In this document: positions 9,501-17,556 of the stretch, piece after piece | Layout: every line of letters starts with the position of its first letter | Position numbering within the stretch: the stretch's first letter is position 1 | Source: Psychrobacter sp. JCM 18902 | Lineage (GTDB): Bacteria > Pseudomonadota > Gammaproteobacteria > Pseudomonadales > Moraxellaceae | Assembly: GCF_904846615.1 (NCBI RefSeq) | Contig: NZ_CAJHBK010000001.1 | Coordinates: forward strand, 62,001-126,000 | Length of the DNA: 64,000 nt | Direction: 5' to 3' | Translations under genes and position numbers: made by a program | Notes under the pieces: generated by a model | Seen by the model: the letters and a program-made list of their open reading frames with translations, nothing else | What the model was told of the DNA's origin: nothing | Database searches by the model: none

Positions 9501-12500
9501 GGTTATTACCCTCGATATTAATGGTGATATTGATAATGACAGCCCATTGTCCAAACTGGTCAAAGCTTACGCCACTCCTCGCTATCAGCTCGGCTATGAC
9601 AAAGGCATTCATGACCATGATGCTACGTTGTTACTGATGCAAATACTACCAACGCTGCGCGAAGCAGGGCTGCTGATTTATACCCCGCAAGTACGTGCGT
9701 TGGCGCAGTTATTTTACTGGCAGCTCAATATCGTACAAGCGCTGGGCTTAGACAGCTTACGCCAGTTTGGTTATGACGCTTGGTTAAATGAATCCGTGCT
9801 GACGCGCGCGAGCAACTGGACGGATAGAGCTGCGACCGCCGAGCAACTGCGCCGTGCATTGGGCAGTGATACGGCTAAGTCTTTACTAGTCGAAGATATG
9901 AGCCAAGTGATGCTTGACTTTGTCGCCGCTCATAATGATGGCAATATTGGTGGTGATACCGGTGCTAGCATCGATAAAGGTAGTAGCGTTGATAATGGCG
10001 CTAATATCTTCAAACCAAGCTATGTCCAGCTTGCTTGCGAGTATTTAGTGAGCGTGATGGGGCAGTCGGCTGAAACTAGTGCAGGCGCAAACAGCACAGT
10101 AAACTGGCAAACCAGCCAGCAAGCGCAGCAGTTATGTGAGCAGCTAAGCCAAACGCTAAATAGCGCCTCAGGTAGCATACAAGCAACGGCCAGTTTTGAT
10201 CAACTACAGTCTTCTATTAGCAAGCTTGGATTCCAACTCAAATCAGCCTATGAGCTATTGGCAACCTGGTTCCATGCATTACTTGAGAAAACTTATGGTG
10301 GGAATGAATCGGCTAACGTAGCGACTGATGGTACCAATGAAGCAGGTGAAGCACTCAGCGAAGCTCAGCTTTCTGAGATTGAAGAACAAAACACGCTACG
10401 CAAACAGCAGTTAGAAAGTGGCCGTCATTATGTGCCGGAGGCGATAGCCGTTTTACTCACTCAATTGAACGATGCTCAACGTGAAGCTTTGGTGCAACGA
10501 TTGATTGATTCAGGTGCTAGCTTCAATAAAGGGGCTTTTAATAAAGGGCTAAGTGCTAAAGGATTGGGCAATCAAGGTTTAAACAGTACAGGCGCAAGTG
10601 CCACGCCATCTGCCTTATCATTTTCCTCAATTACCTCGTCGGCTACGTCACCGCCTTCATTGACCAGTATCAATAACCCGCTCAATCAAGTGCAAAGCTT
10701 TGAGCGTAGCACGGGTAAAGTATCGCTTGAAATACAAGTGAATCATCTACTAGGTGAGCATCCGCGTATTCATCAGCAGACCTTAACCTTTGCCGTTGAT
10801 GACTTCTTAAATCGTCTGCATCATCATGATACCCAAGTCATCCCTGCCTATAGACGTTATTTGGCCATGCGCTCAGAGATTTTGCATGATTCAAAAGAGA
10901 CGTTGCGACTGGACGAGTTCATGCCACGTCCATTGTCTTCATTTGTGCGTAATCGTCTGATTAATGAGAGCTACCTGCCACTCATCGGTGACAATCTTGC
11001 CAAACAGATGGGTACGGTCGGCGAGGATAAGCGTACCGATTTGATGGGTATTCTCATGATGATATCGCCACCAGGGTATGGTAAGACCACCTTGATGGAG
11101 TATGTGGCAAACCGTCTGGGCCTTATCTTTATGAAGATTAACTGTCCGTCACTCGGTCATGATGTGACGTCTTTAGATCCCGAAAAAGCGCCCAATGCCA
11201 CCGCACGAGAAGAGCTGAATAAAATCAACTTAGCCTTTGAGATGGGCAATAACGTCATGCTCTATCTTGATGATATTCAGCATACGCATGCGGAATTTTT
11301 GCAGAAGTTTATCTCATTGGGTGATGGTACACGTCGTATCGATGGCGTCTGGCAAGGTAAAACCAAAACTTATGACATGCGCGGCAAAAAGTTCTGCGTG
11401 GTCATGGCGGGTAACCCGTATACCGAGAGCGGCGAAGCTTTTAAAGTGCCAGACATGCTCGCCAACCGTGCCGATATCTACAACTTAGGCGATATCATGA
11501 GCGGTATGGAAGAAGTGTTTGCGCTCAGTTATATCGAAAACTCGCTCACTTCTAACACCGTTCTCGCGCCACTCGCCAACCGTGATTTGGCAGATGTGCA
11601 TCGTCTCATCAAAATGGCGAAAGCGGACAATGCGAATCTTGCCCAAGCCCAAAGCGGTGATTTGACGTATCCGTATAGCACTTCAGAGATTAATGAAATT
11701 GTCGCGATCTTGCGTCATATGTTTAGGGTTCAAGAGGTTATTCTAGACGTTAACCAAGCGTATATTGCTTCTGCCTCGCAAGATGACAAGTACCGCGTTG
11801 AGCCGATATTTAAGCTGCAAGGCAGTTATCGTAATATGAATAAAATGACCGAAAAGCTGTCGGCGGTCATGAATGAAAGCGAGCTGAACCAGCTGATAGA
11901 TGATCACTATCTGGGCGAGTCACAGCTACTGACCCAAGGCGCAGAGAGTAATCTGCTCAAGCTTGGTGAGATGCGCGGCGTCTTGACCGAAGAAGAAATG
12001 CAGCGTTGGGTGCAAATCAAAGCAGACTTCTTGCGTAACAAAGCCATGGGCGGTGAAGATGGCGATACGGGCGCGCGTATCGTTGCCCAGTTGGTCGACT
12101 TGGCCAGTGGTTTCAATGCCATCAGTAGCCAGTTTGAGACATACTTAACCAAAAATGACCCAGAGCAAATCGCTCGCTTACGAGAAGCAGGTCAACAAGC
12201 ACAACTCGATGCCCAGCTAAACGCTCAATTAGAGTCACAAAAAATACTCGCCGATAGCGTGATCAATAATGCCAAAGTCGTTAGCGATAGTATCGACAAT
12301 GGCTTTGAGAAAAGTCTGAATCAGCTGATGCAAATATATAAGAATGATCACAATGCTGAAAAGGCAGAAGGCGAGTATCTTAAGCAAAACCAAGACGTAC
12401 AAAAAGCACTGATGGTGCAGCTGGTCAATGCCGTTGAAGAGCTAGCACAGAAAATGGCGAATAGCTTGTCTAGTAGTCTGACTGAGAGCCTGATTAAAAA

Positions 12501-12705
12501 TGAAGAGCATCAAACCGTAGATAGCGATGCGCCTGACATCACTCAGCAGACCGCACTGATGGCAAACGCATTAAAAGAGGCGCTTGCACCGCTGACGATG
12601 CGGATGGATGAGAAGCTGGCGATTGATACCAGCACAGATCAATCTGGTAAGTTAATCGTCAATAGTCTCAATCGCCTAAATAAAATATTTGACGACTATG
12701 ATTAG
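6523..12705 (+). CDS. Giant DUF3686/AAA ATPase ('DNA repair ATPase' family)
   Basis: This very large cytoplasmic protein has about 2060 aa. The N-terminal 450 residues or so are beta-rich and match the DUF3686-type region found in proteins annotated as DNA-repair ATPases. A long coiled-coil stretch follows (about 520-960), with a Ser/Gly/Asn-rich linker near 1345-1400. An AAA+ module follows with Walker A PPGYGKTT near residue 1516 and Walker B VMLYLDDIQ near 1577-1586, then another helical tail. The start at 6523 has GGACGAG upstream; the longer frame opens at a GTG with no support. Gene order yqiJ-yqiK-DUF3686 suggests it works with the flotillin at the membrane. The DNA-repair label comes from family naming and is not demonstrated here. 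Confidence 0.8.
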   Translation: MADTQNSTNSDSNDNANQANQTDQAVASGNAYELIKKRLTEQGGRLEQQTQTLNNARLEEFGSTQMQVIARTRIRTEYNCVAQDMVQVGDYLLFGYNVFMGLKRASNIKDVLSLYRLNEPVGNEEEYQLEEVDLKGTFLAQDAFVQDFNELYRYYKQTRLIQITVKDSKLLLAFQIGERITDIRVFRFALDFSQGTPESAQVAYVDNRGERDIELPPAYDFDWIDTTRDQMVNGKYPHMNILDTIFVETVGGDLTIKIEDNTQSGQGIYSEPVNDRTQSLTDAEIAYAKVGSLILLKILPYREEDYRYFVYNTLTEAVLRLDAIGQSCVQLPEDHGIMFPGGYYLQTGEYKLFEANNVGATDLRFKRKIVSPNGEDVLFLFYDRDLGVTGLFPYNLIKKQLANPIYCNGMALAENGRLVLFSDQSEPSRIHPMQIWHTPYASHEYVSELPESTSFYGKIGNKELVRGISDLYSITRLIDNQSVSQKLYEELTNNTSRLFDSYYWLSEPELSEVASSIKEVTATAELVIDEFAKVQSIQKQTQTALADTDTQQSEILRQIRVTSFESASDYVDQLSALRRQKGRLVSLEDLRYLDADKLQALQTQLEEAESELTEKTVLFLSGEEALSSYQGILVDVSERLNTAETNAELKPVLEKIDETAQGLDLLTELLGTLDVADATVRTQIIDDISTIYASLNQSKAKLNHKRKNLGSAEAVAQFGAQFKLFGQSIANALSIANTPEKSDEQMAKLLVQLEELESQFADPETNSGDQFLADIISKREEIYETFENHKQQLLDARNRKAQNLGDGALRMLESIKKRTQSTGVTGFTEEEALNTYFAADGLVQKVRNIAKELQAMDFSVKADDIDARLKAIQIESYKSLKDKSDLFEDGGQIIKLGKHRFSVNTQPLDLTLLSRQQSDGNRVLNLHLTGTDYYEVLNNAELNALRPYWDMNIASESDKVYRAEYLAYSIIESAKSSQDGLTEERLYQSYDATVITLDINGDIDNDSPLSKLVKAYATPRYQLGYDKGIHDHDATLLLMQILPTLREAGLLIYTPQVRALAQLFYWQLNIVQALGLDSLRQFGYDAWLNESVLTRASNWTDRAATAEQLRRALGSDTAKSLLVEDMSQVMLDFVAAHNDGNIGGDTGASIDKGSSVDNGANIFKPSYVQLACEYLVSVMGQSAETSAGANSTVNWQTSQQAQQLCEQLSQTLNSASGSIQATASFDQLQSSISKLGFQLKSAYELLATWFHALLEKTYGGNESANVATDGTNEAGEALSEAQLSEIEEQNTLRKQQLESGRHYVPEAIAVLLTQLNDAQREALVQRLIDSGASFNKGAFNKGLSAKGLGNQGLNSTGASATPSALSFSSITSSATSPPSLTSINNPLNQVQSFERSTGKVSLEIQVNHLLGEHPRIHQQTLTFAVDDFLNRLHHHDTQVIPAYRRYLAMRSEILHDSKETLRLDEFMPRPLSSFVRNRLINESYLPLIGDNLAKQMGTVGEDKRTDLMGILMMISPPGYGKTTLMEYVANRLGLIFMKINCPSLGHDVTSLDPEKAPNATAREELNKINLAFEMGNNVMLYLDDIQHTHAEFLQKFISLGDGTRRIDGVWQGKTKTYDMRGKKFCVVMAGNPYTESGEAFKVPDMLANRADIYNLGDIMSGMEEVFALSYIENSLTSNTVLAPLANRDLADVHRLIKMAKADNANLAQAQSGDLTYPYSTSEINEIVAILRHMFRVQEVILDVNQAYIASASQDDKYRVEPIFKLQGSYRNMNKMTEKLSAVMNESELNQLIDDHYLGESQLLTQGAESNLLKLGEMRGVLTEEEMQRWVQIKADFLRNKAMGGEDGDTGARIVAQLVDLASGFNAISSQFETYLTKNDPEQIARLREAGQQAQLDAQLNAQLESQKILADSVINNAKVVSDSIDNGFEKSLNQLMQIYKNDHNAEKAEGEYLKQNQDVQKALMVQLVNAVEELAQKMANSLSSSLTESLIKNEEHQTVDSDAPDITQQTALMANALKEALAPLTMRMDEKLAIDTSTDQSGKLIVNSLNRLNKIFDDYD

Positions 12706-12954
12706 TAGCTATGATTAACAACTAATTATTAACGCTTATGAGCAATGCTGATGACTTGCACTTATGAACATCACTTATGAATAGCACTATAAATAGGGCT
12801 TATGATTAAGAGACAATGGTAATATAGTCGGCAACAGCTACTTTGGGTACGATGACGGCGAGTAAAGTTGCTACAAACAGTAGGTGAAGCGAGCCTAATA
12901 CCGTATCCGATGATAGTGAATCGACTATAGATTAAACAAACCAATGAGAAAATT

Positions 12955-13125
12955 ATGGCGCACAAAAAGAAGAACGTCCGCAAAAAACTCTGCCCTGTCT
13001 GCGAGCGCGAGTTTAGTTGGACTAAGAAGTTGGATAAAAACTGGGAGAGCATGGTCTATTGCTCCGACCAATGCCGACGGGTAAAAAAATATGAAGGTCT
13101 AGATCATCAGAAAGAAGATAAGTAG
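12955..13125 (+). CDS. DUF2256 small zinc-ribbon-like protein (copy 1)
   Basis: This 56-aa protein starts MAHKKKNVRKKLCPVCEREF and ends with an acidic/basic tail. It has CPVC and YCSDQC cysteine pairs around a W-rich middle (SWTKKLDKNW), the DUF2256 pattern and probably a zinc-binding knuckle. Its biochemical role is unknown. It is followed after 45 bp by a paralogue on the same strand. An antisense open frame over this region is a shadow. Confidence 0.75.
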   Translation: MAHKKKNVRKKLCPVCEREFSWTKKLDKNWESMVYCSDQCRRVKKYEGLDHQKEDK

Positions 13126-13170
13126 TCGTTAGTAATGAAGTAGAGCTATATAGACATAAGGGAGTAGACA

Positions 13171-13317
13171 ATGGCACATAAAAAGGTAAACCTACCGCAA
13201 AAAACCTGCCCCGTCTGTCAGCGACCGTTTACGTGGCGCAAGAAGTGGGAGAAGGATTGGGAGCAGGTGATTTATTGTTCTGAGCGGTGTCGGCGAGGGA
13301 AGGATAAGGCAAATTGA
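13171..13317 (+). CDS. DUF2256 small zinc-ribbon-like protein (copy 2)
   Basis: This 48-aa paralogue of the preceding gene has the same MAHKK start, CPVC, W-rich centre ([10 protein letters not shown]) and YCSERC pair. A strong GGGAG ribosome site sits at 13160-13164. The two copies look like an old tandem duplication. DUF2256 proteins are small and widespread; function is not established. Confidence 0.75.
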   Translation: MAHKKVNLPQKTCPVCQRPFTWRKKWEKDWEQVIYCSERCRRGKDKAN

Positions 13318-13412
13318 GTTTAGAGTATTCAGCTATTTGGAACAAAGTACTATAATTTGAGTCTGGATTATAGAAGTTATATTTATCTGTATAAACTATA
13401 ACAGAGGATGAT

Positions 13413-16245
13413 ATGCAATTTAATCAAGCACACATAAATACAATTATTAATGCAAGAAATAACGACAATTTAGTTGTTTTTGTAGGTGCAGGGGTTTCTA
13501 AATTTTCTGAGACAAATAGCCTGAATTTTCCATTCTGGGGAGATATAATAAATGTCCTAAAAAAAGACCTAGATACAGAAGAAAGCGACTATTTAAAAGT
13601 TGCACAATTATACTATTTACAATTCGGTGAGTATTCACTTTATGAGAAATTGAAATCTTTAATTCCACTGCATGCTAGCTCATCTGAGATTCATGAAAGA
13701 ATATTTGAATTAAATCCTAAATATGTCATCACAACTAACTGGGATAATATCTTAGAGAATACAATAGAACAAAATGGTCATATTTACGACATTATAAAAA
13801 GTGATGCTGATTTAGTTAAGTCTATATTACCTAGGAAACTTTTAAAAGTGCATGGTGATTTTTCCAGCCACAACATTGTATTTAAAGAAGATGATTATTT
13901 GCAATATAGTGATAATTTTCCTTTGGTAGAAAACTTCTTAAGACATATATTGTCATCTTATACTATATTATTCTTAGGATATTCATATAGTGATTACGAT
14001 CTAAAAATTATTTCTAAATGGATTGAAAGGCGCTCTAATATAGCTCCGCCAAGGTTTATTTTGTCAATCAGTGAAAATGTTATAGAAAGTATGTATTTGA
14101 AGAGTCACGGAATACAATCAGTTTCTCCAATAGCTATAGATAATGAAAAGTTTTTGAATATAGGGATGTATACAAGACATTCTTAGATAAAGTTAACTCT
14201 GAATATAATATTCCATATAATCTATTATCTGTAATTGAAGGTAAACATAGTAATAAAGAAATTGAAATTAGTAGCCAAATTAAAATAGAAGTCGTCAACT
14301 TTTTATATGAACACCTTAAAGGTTTACTAGAATTTAATGCTTTATTACCTGAGCAAATTACTAATGTACTGTCAAACTGTTCAATTGAATATCATCTTAA
14401 TTGTTTCAGATTATGGTTCCACGATGGAGCAATGACGACGGACTACGAAGAAAGGCATCGAAAAATATACAAGATGTTCTTTCACATCATTAAGAGCTAT
14501 GATAATTATAGTGCTCTAAAATACGATAACGATATTTCTATAAAAATGATAGCAATATTTAAAGTTTTTTATCTAGCTAATTGTTTATATCTTACTAATA
14601 ACGATAAGAAAGATTGGGTAGAAGTTAGAAAATTCTTATCAGAAGCTGATATTTCTGAATTAGAGGCTATAGATTTAAACTATGAGAAGTACTTAACATT
14701 CTCCCATCAAAATAAAGAAATGATGGGTGTGATAAAAACAGTTGAGAGTAATATCTCTGAAAATTTAATAATCTATGAAAGTATCATAGATAAATATAAC
14801 AGTGAGATTCATCGAAATTTAAAGAACAAAGAATTTTATAAAGCAATAATTTCCATGTTTAACGTTGATCTCATAATAAGAAAAATAAGATATAATTTTC
14901 AAATCAAACCTGAAGATCAACAAGAATTTGATAATTTAGAAACCAAGTGGAGAAGTAAGCTTGACTTGTACCCTGCAAGCGTTAAGAAACATATAAAAGG
15001 TTTATATGAATTTTTAAATTTTGAAGTTATTCATGAATTTTATTACGACGCAAATAAAGAGTTTCTGGATTTAGAAAAAAATTATTTAATTAATGCTAAT
15101 AAATATCGCTCAAATGATAGAAGCTTGCAGATATTACGTTTTTTTATAATAAATGAAATAATGATTGATGAGTATGGTATTTTCAAAGACTTAATGAGAA
15201 TATACGTAGAACTAAAGTTCAGATTAATAATTAAAAATAATAAGAGCGAGACTAAATTTTTCCAGTTCCATCTATCAAGCACTCATAGAATAGAGAAACA
15301 TGACCTATTTATTTTAGTTAAATATTTTGAATTTAAGAAATTGAATGAATTAATTCATAATATTTTAGAGTACTATAAATCTAGTGGTTCTTATATAGAT
15401 TGTGCTGAACATACTCAGTATTTGCTAACCACATTTGAAAATTTAGTGTCATTGTATGACAATTATCGAACGGGAATTTTTAGTGATATAGTTGGGAAGG
15501 CAATAACAAATTTAATCGTTGTAAACTCAATAATAGAATGGAAAAATGAAGATTTAGATAAGTTAGTTAAGCTAATTTCGTTAAGTTTTATGAATAAAAA
15601 TTTGCCTTCGGATGCGTACAAAGCATTAAATAAGTTTATATACTATAATTTCAAATTATTTAGTATTTCGAGTGAAAAAATAAAAATCCTATTAGACATA
15701 CCTCTTAGAAAAATTCTATCAGGAGGATTAAATGGTTTGGAGTTTCATTCGGTTAGTAATGATCTAGGTAATTTATTTGGGATATTAGCCGAGACTGACG
15801 TTAAATATGAAAATGATATTTTGATTAGTCAGGTAATTGGTTCACTGAAACCTATGGAAGATGTGGATCATCAGCGTAAAATATCCAAAAATATTCTTAT
15901 TAAGTATTTATATATTGTCAATAAAAAACAGTTAATCAGCTTCATAATTATATAGATTCTATAAGAATAAAAGATTGGTCTAATGCAATTAGTAATGAAC
16001 TACTATTTGAAGAGCTCACATTCAACATGTTTGGGTTAAAGGTCAATAATAAATTTATAAATTTTTTAGCTCGTAGTATGGAGGATTATAAGAGAGTAAC
16101 AGAAGAAGTTGGTCCGAGAACTCGAGAACAACAAGAAAATCTATCAAGAATTTTAGATATTCCTATTTTATTTGAGTTTATAAGTGCTTTATCTAATAAA
16201 AATATTCCTGAATATATCGAACTTCAAAAGAAAATTCCCTCATAG
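13413..16245 (+). pseudogene. SIR2-domain defence-type protein, two frameshifts
   Basis: Three open frames in succession (13413-14186, about 14147-15955, about 15930-16245) join into one protein of about 944 aa if one base is restored at each of two homopolymers. The first is T5 at 14151-14155: a sixth T gives EKFFEYRDVYKTFLDK. The second is A6 near 15923-15928: a seventh A gives NKKTVNQLHNYIDS. The N-terminus has SIR2 NAD-binding features: GAGVSKF (residues 25-31), TTNWDN near 109, KVHGD near 147 and FLGYSYSDYDL. The long remainder is helical, Lys/Asn/Ile-rich and unrecognised. The layout (N-terminal SIR2 plus a large C-terminal region) resembles defence-associated sirtuins that deplete NAD on phage infection. 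It is far more AT-rich than its neighbours, suggesting transfer. The breaks could be real decay, a phase switch or sequencing error. Confidence 0.75.
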
Positions 16246-16251
16246 ATAAGG

Positions 16252-16277
16252 ACGCCTATTACATTAATAGGCGTTTT
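16252..16277 (+). terminator. Terminator after SIR2 gene
   Basis: A perfect 10-bp stem, ACGCCTATTA (16252-16261) with TAATAGGCGT (16265-16274), has a 3-nt loop and then T's. It sits 7 bp after the SIR2 stop codon. Confidence 0.85.
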
Positions 16278-16295
16278 CACTGACTTCCTACAAAT

Positions 16296-16394
16296 TCAAA
16301 ACTTTGCAGCAGTCTTCGTATTCCGACCTTCATATTTAGTATAACTTCTTAGCTGGTCATAACCGATTTTAACAAAGTTAAAATACTCATAACT
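16296..16394 (-). pseudogene. Degenerate duplicate of the metH 3' end
   Basis: Read on the minus strand this segment encodes SYEYFNFVKIGYDQLRSYTK... TKTAAKF and stop. It lines up with the last part of the intact metH product ([20 protein letters not shown] ... [11 protein letters not shown]). Nucleotide identity with 17570-17665 is about 70 percent by eye over nearly 100 bp. There is no start and no upstream coding sequence. It lies between the SIR2 gene and the BASS transporter, about 1.27 kb from the real metH end and in the same orientation, so it is a recombination or insertion scar. Confidence 0.75.
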
Positions 16395-16418
16395 AACCCA
16401 CAAACAATAAAACCACCC

Positions 16419-17348
16419 CTACTTAGCATCTCTCTTAGCAAAGATATTCGCAACCAACGCACCACTGAAGTTATGCCATACACTAAATATTGCACTAGGT
16501 AAGGCAGCGACAGGGTTAAAATAAGTTGCCGCAAGGGCAGCGCCTAGACCAGAATTTTGCATACCCACTTCTATCATGATCGCGCGGCGTTGTCTCTCCG
16601 TAAAACCGGACAAGCGGGCGATCAAATACCCCAAGGTATAACCGGTCATATTATGTAAGGCAACTACGATAAACACGATAGCACCGCTATCCAATATAGT
16701 CGCTTTAGACACTGCAACCACTGCTGCTATAATGATGGAAATACCCAATACCGATACCATTGGTAATACCTCAGTGACGAACTCAATCTTTTTACCCAAA
16801 AATTTATGAAAGATAACACCGAGTAATATGGGCAAGATGACGATTTTTGTAATGGTAATCATCATACTGGCCAAATCGATATCAATCAGTTGACCCGCAA
16901 AAATGCTGAGCAGAATAGGGGTCAGAAAAGGCGCAAGTAGGGTAGAGATAGAGGTAATAGCCACACTCAATGCCACATCACCTTTGGCCAAGAATGTAAT
17001 CACGTTACTAGAGGTACCGCCGGGGCAACAGCCAACCAAGATGACACCGACCGCGATTAAAGGATCAAGGTTGAAAATTACTGTTAATAAGTAAGCAATG
17101 AAAGGCATTAGCGTGAACTGCGCTAACAGACCTACCAGTACAGGTTTGGGGCGTTTGATAATCTCTAGAAAATCTTCTGTTTTGAGCGTCATGCCCATCC
17201 CAAACATAATGATGCCAAGTATGGGAACGATCAAGAAAGCCAACGAGGCAAAGAATTCAGGAAAAATAAATCCCAAAACAGCACTGACCAGTGCCCAGAT
17301 TGCAAAGGTTTTGCCAATCCAACTAGAAAGTAATGCAATCTGATTCAT
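16419..17348 (-). CDS. Bile acid:sodium symporter (BASS) family transporter
   Basis: This is an inner-membrane transporter of about 309 aa with nine or ten hydrophobic helices. It has the family-typical segments GMGMTLKTEDF (residues about 51-61) and VGCCPGGTSSNVITFLAKGDVALS (about 110-133, the crossover region that binds sodium). Bacterial members move organic anions or metabolites such as pantoate or ketopantoate with sodium; the substrate here cannot be read from sequence. The start is ATG 17348, preceded by GAGACAGG. A GTG 12 bp further upstream is also possible. It lies downstream of metH on the same strand but is separated from it by a terminator. Confidence 0.8.
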   Translation of the reverse strand: MNQIALLSSWIGKTFAIWALVSAVLGFIFPEFFASLAFLIVPILGIIMFGMGMTLKTEDFLEIIKRPKPVLVGLLAQFTLMPFIAYLLTVIFNLDPLIAVGVILVGCCPGGTSSNVITFLAKGDVALSVAITSISTLLAPFLTPILLSIFAGQLIDIDLASMMITITKIVILPILLGVIFHKFLGKKIEFVTEVLPMVSVLGISIIIAAVVAVSKATILDSGAIVFIVVALHNMTGYTLGYLIARLSGFTERQRRAIMIEVGMQNSGLGAALAATYFNPVAALPSAIFSVWHNFSGALVANIFAKRDAK

Positions 17349-17479
17349 AGCCTGTCTCACAATAATAAGAGTAATAGAATGTCTAGTAATTTAGCATGGT
17401 TATTATTAGCAAATGATAAAAGTATTTTGTTATTAAGCGAGCAATAAGTTTGCTTATTTAACGCAAATGACTACCCCAT

Positions 17480-17516
17480 AAAAAATGGCTTACCCATATC
17501 AAATGAGTAAGCCAAA
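17480..17516 (-). terminator. Terminator of metH
   Basis: TGGCTTAC (17486-17493) pairs with GTAAGCCA (17507-17514), with an A-run on the low-coordinate side that reads as T's on the minus strand. It is 40 bp beyond the metH stop. Confidence 0.7.
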
Positions 17517-17556
17517 AAACAACTATTAGGTTTCTATAACTTAATGGGTCAATCTA

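Noticed and set aside
12771..13052. 93-codon minus-strand frame
   Set aside because: It covers the DUF2256 gene on the opposite strand, which has conserved cysteine motifs; the antisense product resembles nothing.
14151..14155. Programmed -1 frameshift in the SIR2 gene
   Set aside because: The site reads A AAG TTT TTG, which does not fit the X XXY YYZ slippery heptamer, and a second similar break exists; loss or sequencing error is simpler.
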